From contig WRAQ01000004.1 in assembly GCA_009780115.1 (NCBI GenBank), positions 1-64,000 of the forward strand: DNA of 64,000 nt, written 5' to 3'. Both the position numbers and the translations under genes were made by a program. Of the stretch, positions 63,033 to 64,000 are shown piece after piece. Positions within the stretch are counted from its first letter, which is position 1, and each line of letters starts with the position of its first letter. The notes beneath the pieces were generated by a model. That model saw only the letters and a list, made by a program, of their open reading frames with translations, did not search any database and was not told the origin of the DNA. The DNA is from Lachnospiraceae bacterium. Its GTDB lineage: Bacteria > Bacillota > Clostridia > Lachnospirales > Lachnospiraceae.

Positions 63033-63669
63033 TTTTGCCTTCGCGGTCGGCGGTTGCAACCAAGGTTTTATTTACATCATTTTCATATAACCGCATCGCC
63101 ACCTCAATTGGTGTCGGGTCTTTCGTAATCCGCCGCCCGCCGACATGGTTAAAGAAAATCAGTATGCCAAGGGCCAAACCTATCGAATAGGAAATCTCCA
63201 AAATTGTATAACCCGTCGCCGGCTGCCCCATTACTAATTCATAAACCTTACTAAATACTTTGTTTATTGAGATATCATTGTGAAAAGCCATAATTGTAAA
63301 AGCAGTACCAAAAAAGCAAATACCGCTGGCAACAAAGATTTTGATAAACTGCATCGGTTGCTTATGTTTTCTTTTTTGGATTTTTTCGACCAAAACATCC
63401 ATTTCACCAAGACTATTAACCGTAATACCCGGATGACTTGCTTCAATCATTTCAATGAGCTTCAAAACATTTATAACTTGACGGTTGATTTCAGTTTTTT
63501 TCAGTTTCTGCTCTAATTCCTTACTGAAAGTAAAAATTTTTAACGCTTTAACTTTCGCCGTGACATTTTCATCGGAACAATATATTTTCGCAATATCTTT
63601 TAAATAAACTTCATCTTTTAGTACTTCAACATTTTTTTCCGCAATAATATAAACGTTGATATTCGCCAT
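63019..63669 (-). CDS. spoVAA: Stage V sporulation protein AA (SpoVAA)
   Basis: 216 residues. A soluble N-terminal domain (about 1-110: VYIIAEKNVEVLKDEVYLKD, IARIYC-like KIYCSDENV) is followed by two helices, FIKIFVASGICFFGTAFTIM and YSIGLALGILIFFNHVGGRR. The end PTPIEVAMRLYENDVNKTLV is the family signature. It is the first gene of the spoVA cluster. A GGAG-type RBS lies upstream of ATG 63669. The spoVAA-AB pair is separated from spoVAE by about 3.2 kb of unrelated genes. Confidence 0.94.
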   Translation of the reverse strand: MANINVYIIAEKNVEVLKDEVYLKDIAKIYCSDENVTAKVKALKIFTFSKELEQKLKKTEINRQVINVLKLIEMIEASHPGITVNSLGEMDVLVEKIQKRKHKQPMQFIKIFVASGICFFGTAFTIMAFHNDISINKVFSKVYELVMGQPATGYTILEISYSIGLALGILIFFNHVGGRRITKDPTPIEVAMRLYENDVNKTLVATADREGKSIKN

Positions 63670-63723
63670 TTTTTTACTCCTTATTTGAATTAAATATGAT
63701 AAGAATGCGGAGCATTCTTAATA

Positions 63724-63790
63724 TATGAAGAGTGTCTGCGAAGCAGGACTAGTTTATCTTTGGTGTTGCACCTTAGATAAACTCTTCATA
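63724..63790. repeat. Hairpin element upstream of spoVAA
   Basis: TATGAAGAGT/ACTCTTCATA outer arms, inner CTGC-GAA-GCAG, then GTTTATCT-ttggtgttgcacctt-AGATAAAC. Same design as 62951-63032 with different stems. An adjacent hairpin AAGAATGC-GGA-GCATTCTT lies at 63701-63719. Confidence 0.75.
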
Positions 63791-63861
63791 TTAGTATTAA
63801 CGGCGGATTTTATTTTATTACAAATTTGATAATAATTTTGATGCAAAATAAATATTTCTAT

Positions 63862-64000
63862 GGTACAATGTCGCTAAGACATTGTACCGGTGCAGTTTTA
63901 GTGCACATCCCCCGGAGGGCATAATTTTCTTTAGAAATTATGATACAATGTCGCTAAGACATTGTACCGATGCCGTTTTAGTGCGCATCCCCCGGAGGGC
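63862..64000. repeat. 80-bp hairpin-rich repeat, two tandem units (runs off the window)
   Basis: GGTACAATGTC-GCTAA-GACATTGTACC starts the first unit (63862), and GATACAATGTC-GCTAA-GACATTGTACC the second (63942). Each continues with GTTTTAG- and TCTTTAG-looped hairpins and CCCCCGGAGGGC. The related unit at 1735 has the same loops but different, still complementary, stems. Confidence 0.9.

Overview
The window looks like chromosomal DNA of an anaerobic, endospore-forming member of the Clostridia, possibly Lachnospiraceae-like. Support: low G+C, strong AGGAGG-type ribosome binding sites, spoVAA/spoVAB/spoVAE genes, AddAB in place of RecBCD, an agr-type quorum-sensing locus, and a TPP-riboswitch-controlled thiT. 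The species cannot be named from the sequence.

Layout. 1-5176: selO, a membrane protein, a chemotaxis receptor and a duplicated selO fragment. 5177-16622 (all minus strand): one continuous agr quorum-sensing plus peptide natural-product locus. It reads agrA-agrC, then agrB-agrD, an acyl-carrier-like protein, a radical SAM/SPASM maturase, a 35-residue Cys-rich precursor peptide, a subtilisin/P-loop fusion, a BtrH-like protein and two ABC transporter genes, the last broken by an in-frame TAG. Neither agrD nor the precursor is long enough to appear as an obvious ORF.

17174-41000 is a nested pair of mobile elements. A tRNA-Leu gene was split in its anticodon loop by an outer element (17222-40965). 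That element carried its own replacement tRNA-Leu, which was split in turn by a second, related element (27103-40852) carrying yet another intact tRNA-Leu (40695-40774). All four tRNA halves are still present, and their acceptor stems pair only in the nested combination. The termini are inverted-repeat arms that would form a palindromic attP. Cargo is defence-like: a nuclease-helicase fusion, ImmA/IrrE regulator, two RhuM proteins, Mrr-like nuclease, HEPN-type protein and a type I modification system. Each element has a serine recombinase, decayed in the outer and frameshifted in the inner one.

41157-64000 is mostly core genome: a vWA lipoprotein with an ECF sigma/anti-sigma pair, cyclase, GNAT, tRNA-Val, thiT, a glycosyltransferase-like membrane protein, addA and addB (addB shifted at an A_AAA_AAG run), HAD phosphatase, uracil/xanthine permease, spoVAE, a collagen-like protein, EamA transporter, shikimate kinase, ridA, spoVAB and spoVAA. 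Several intergenic spaces hold hairpin-rich dispersed repeats. One 80-bp family, present at both ends of the window, shows compensatory base changes.
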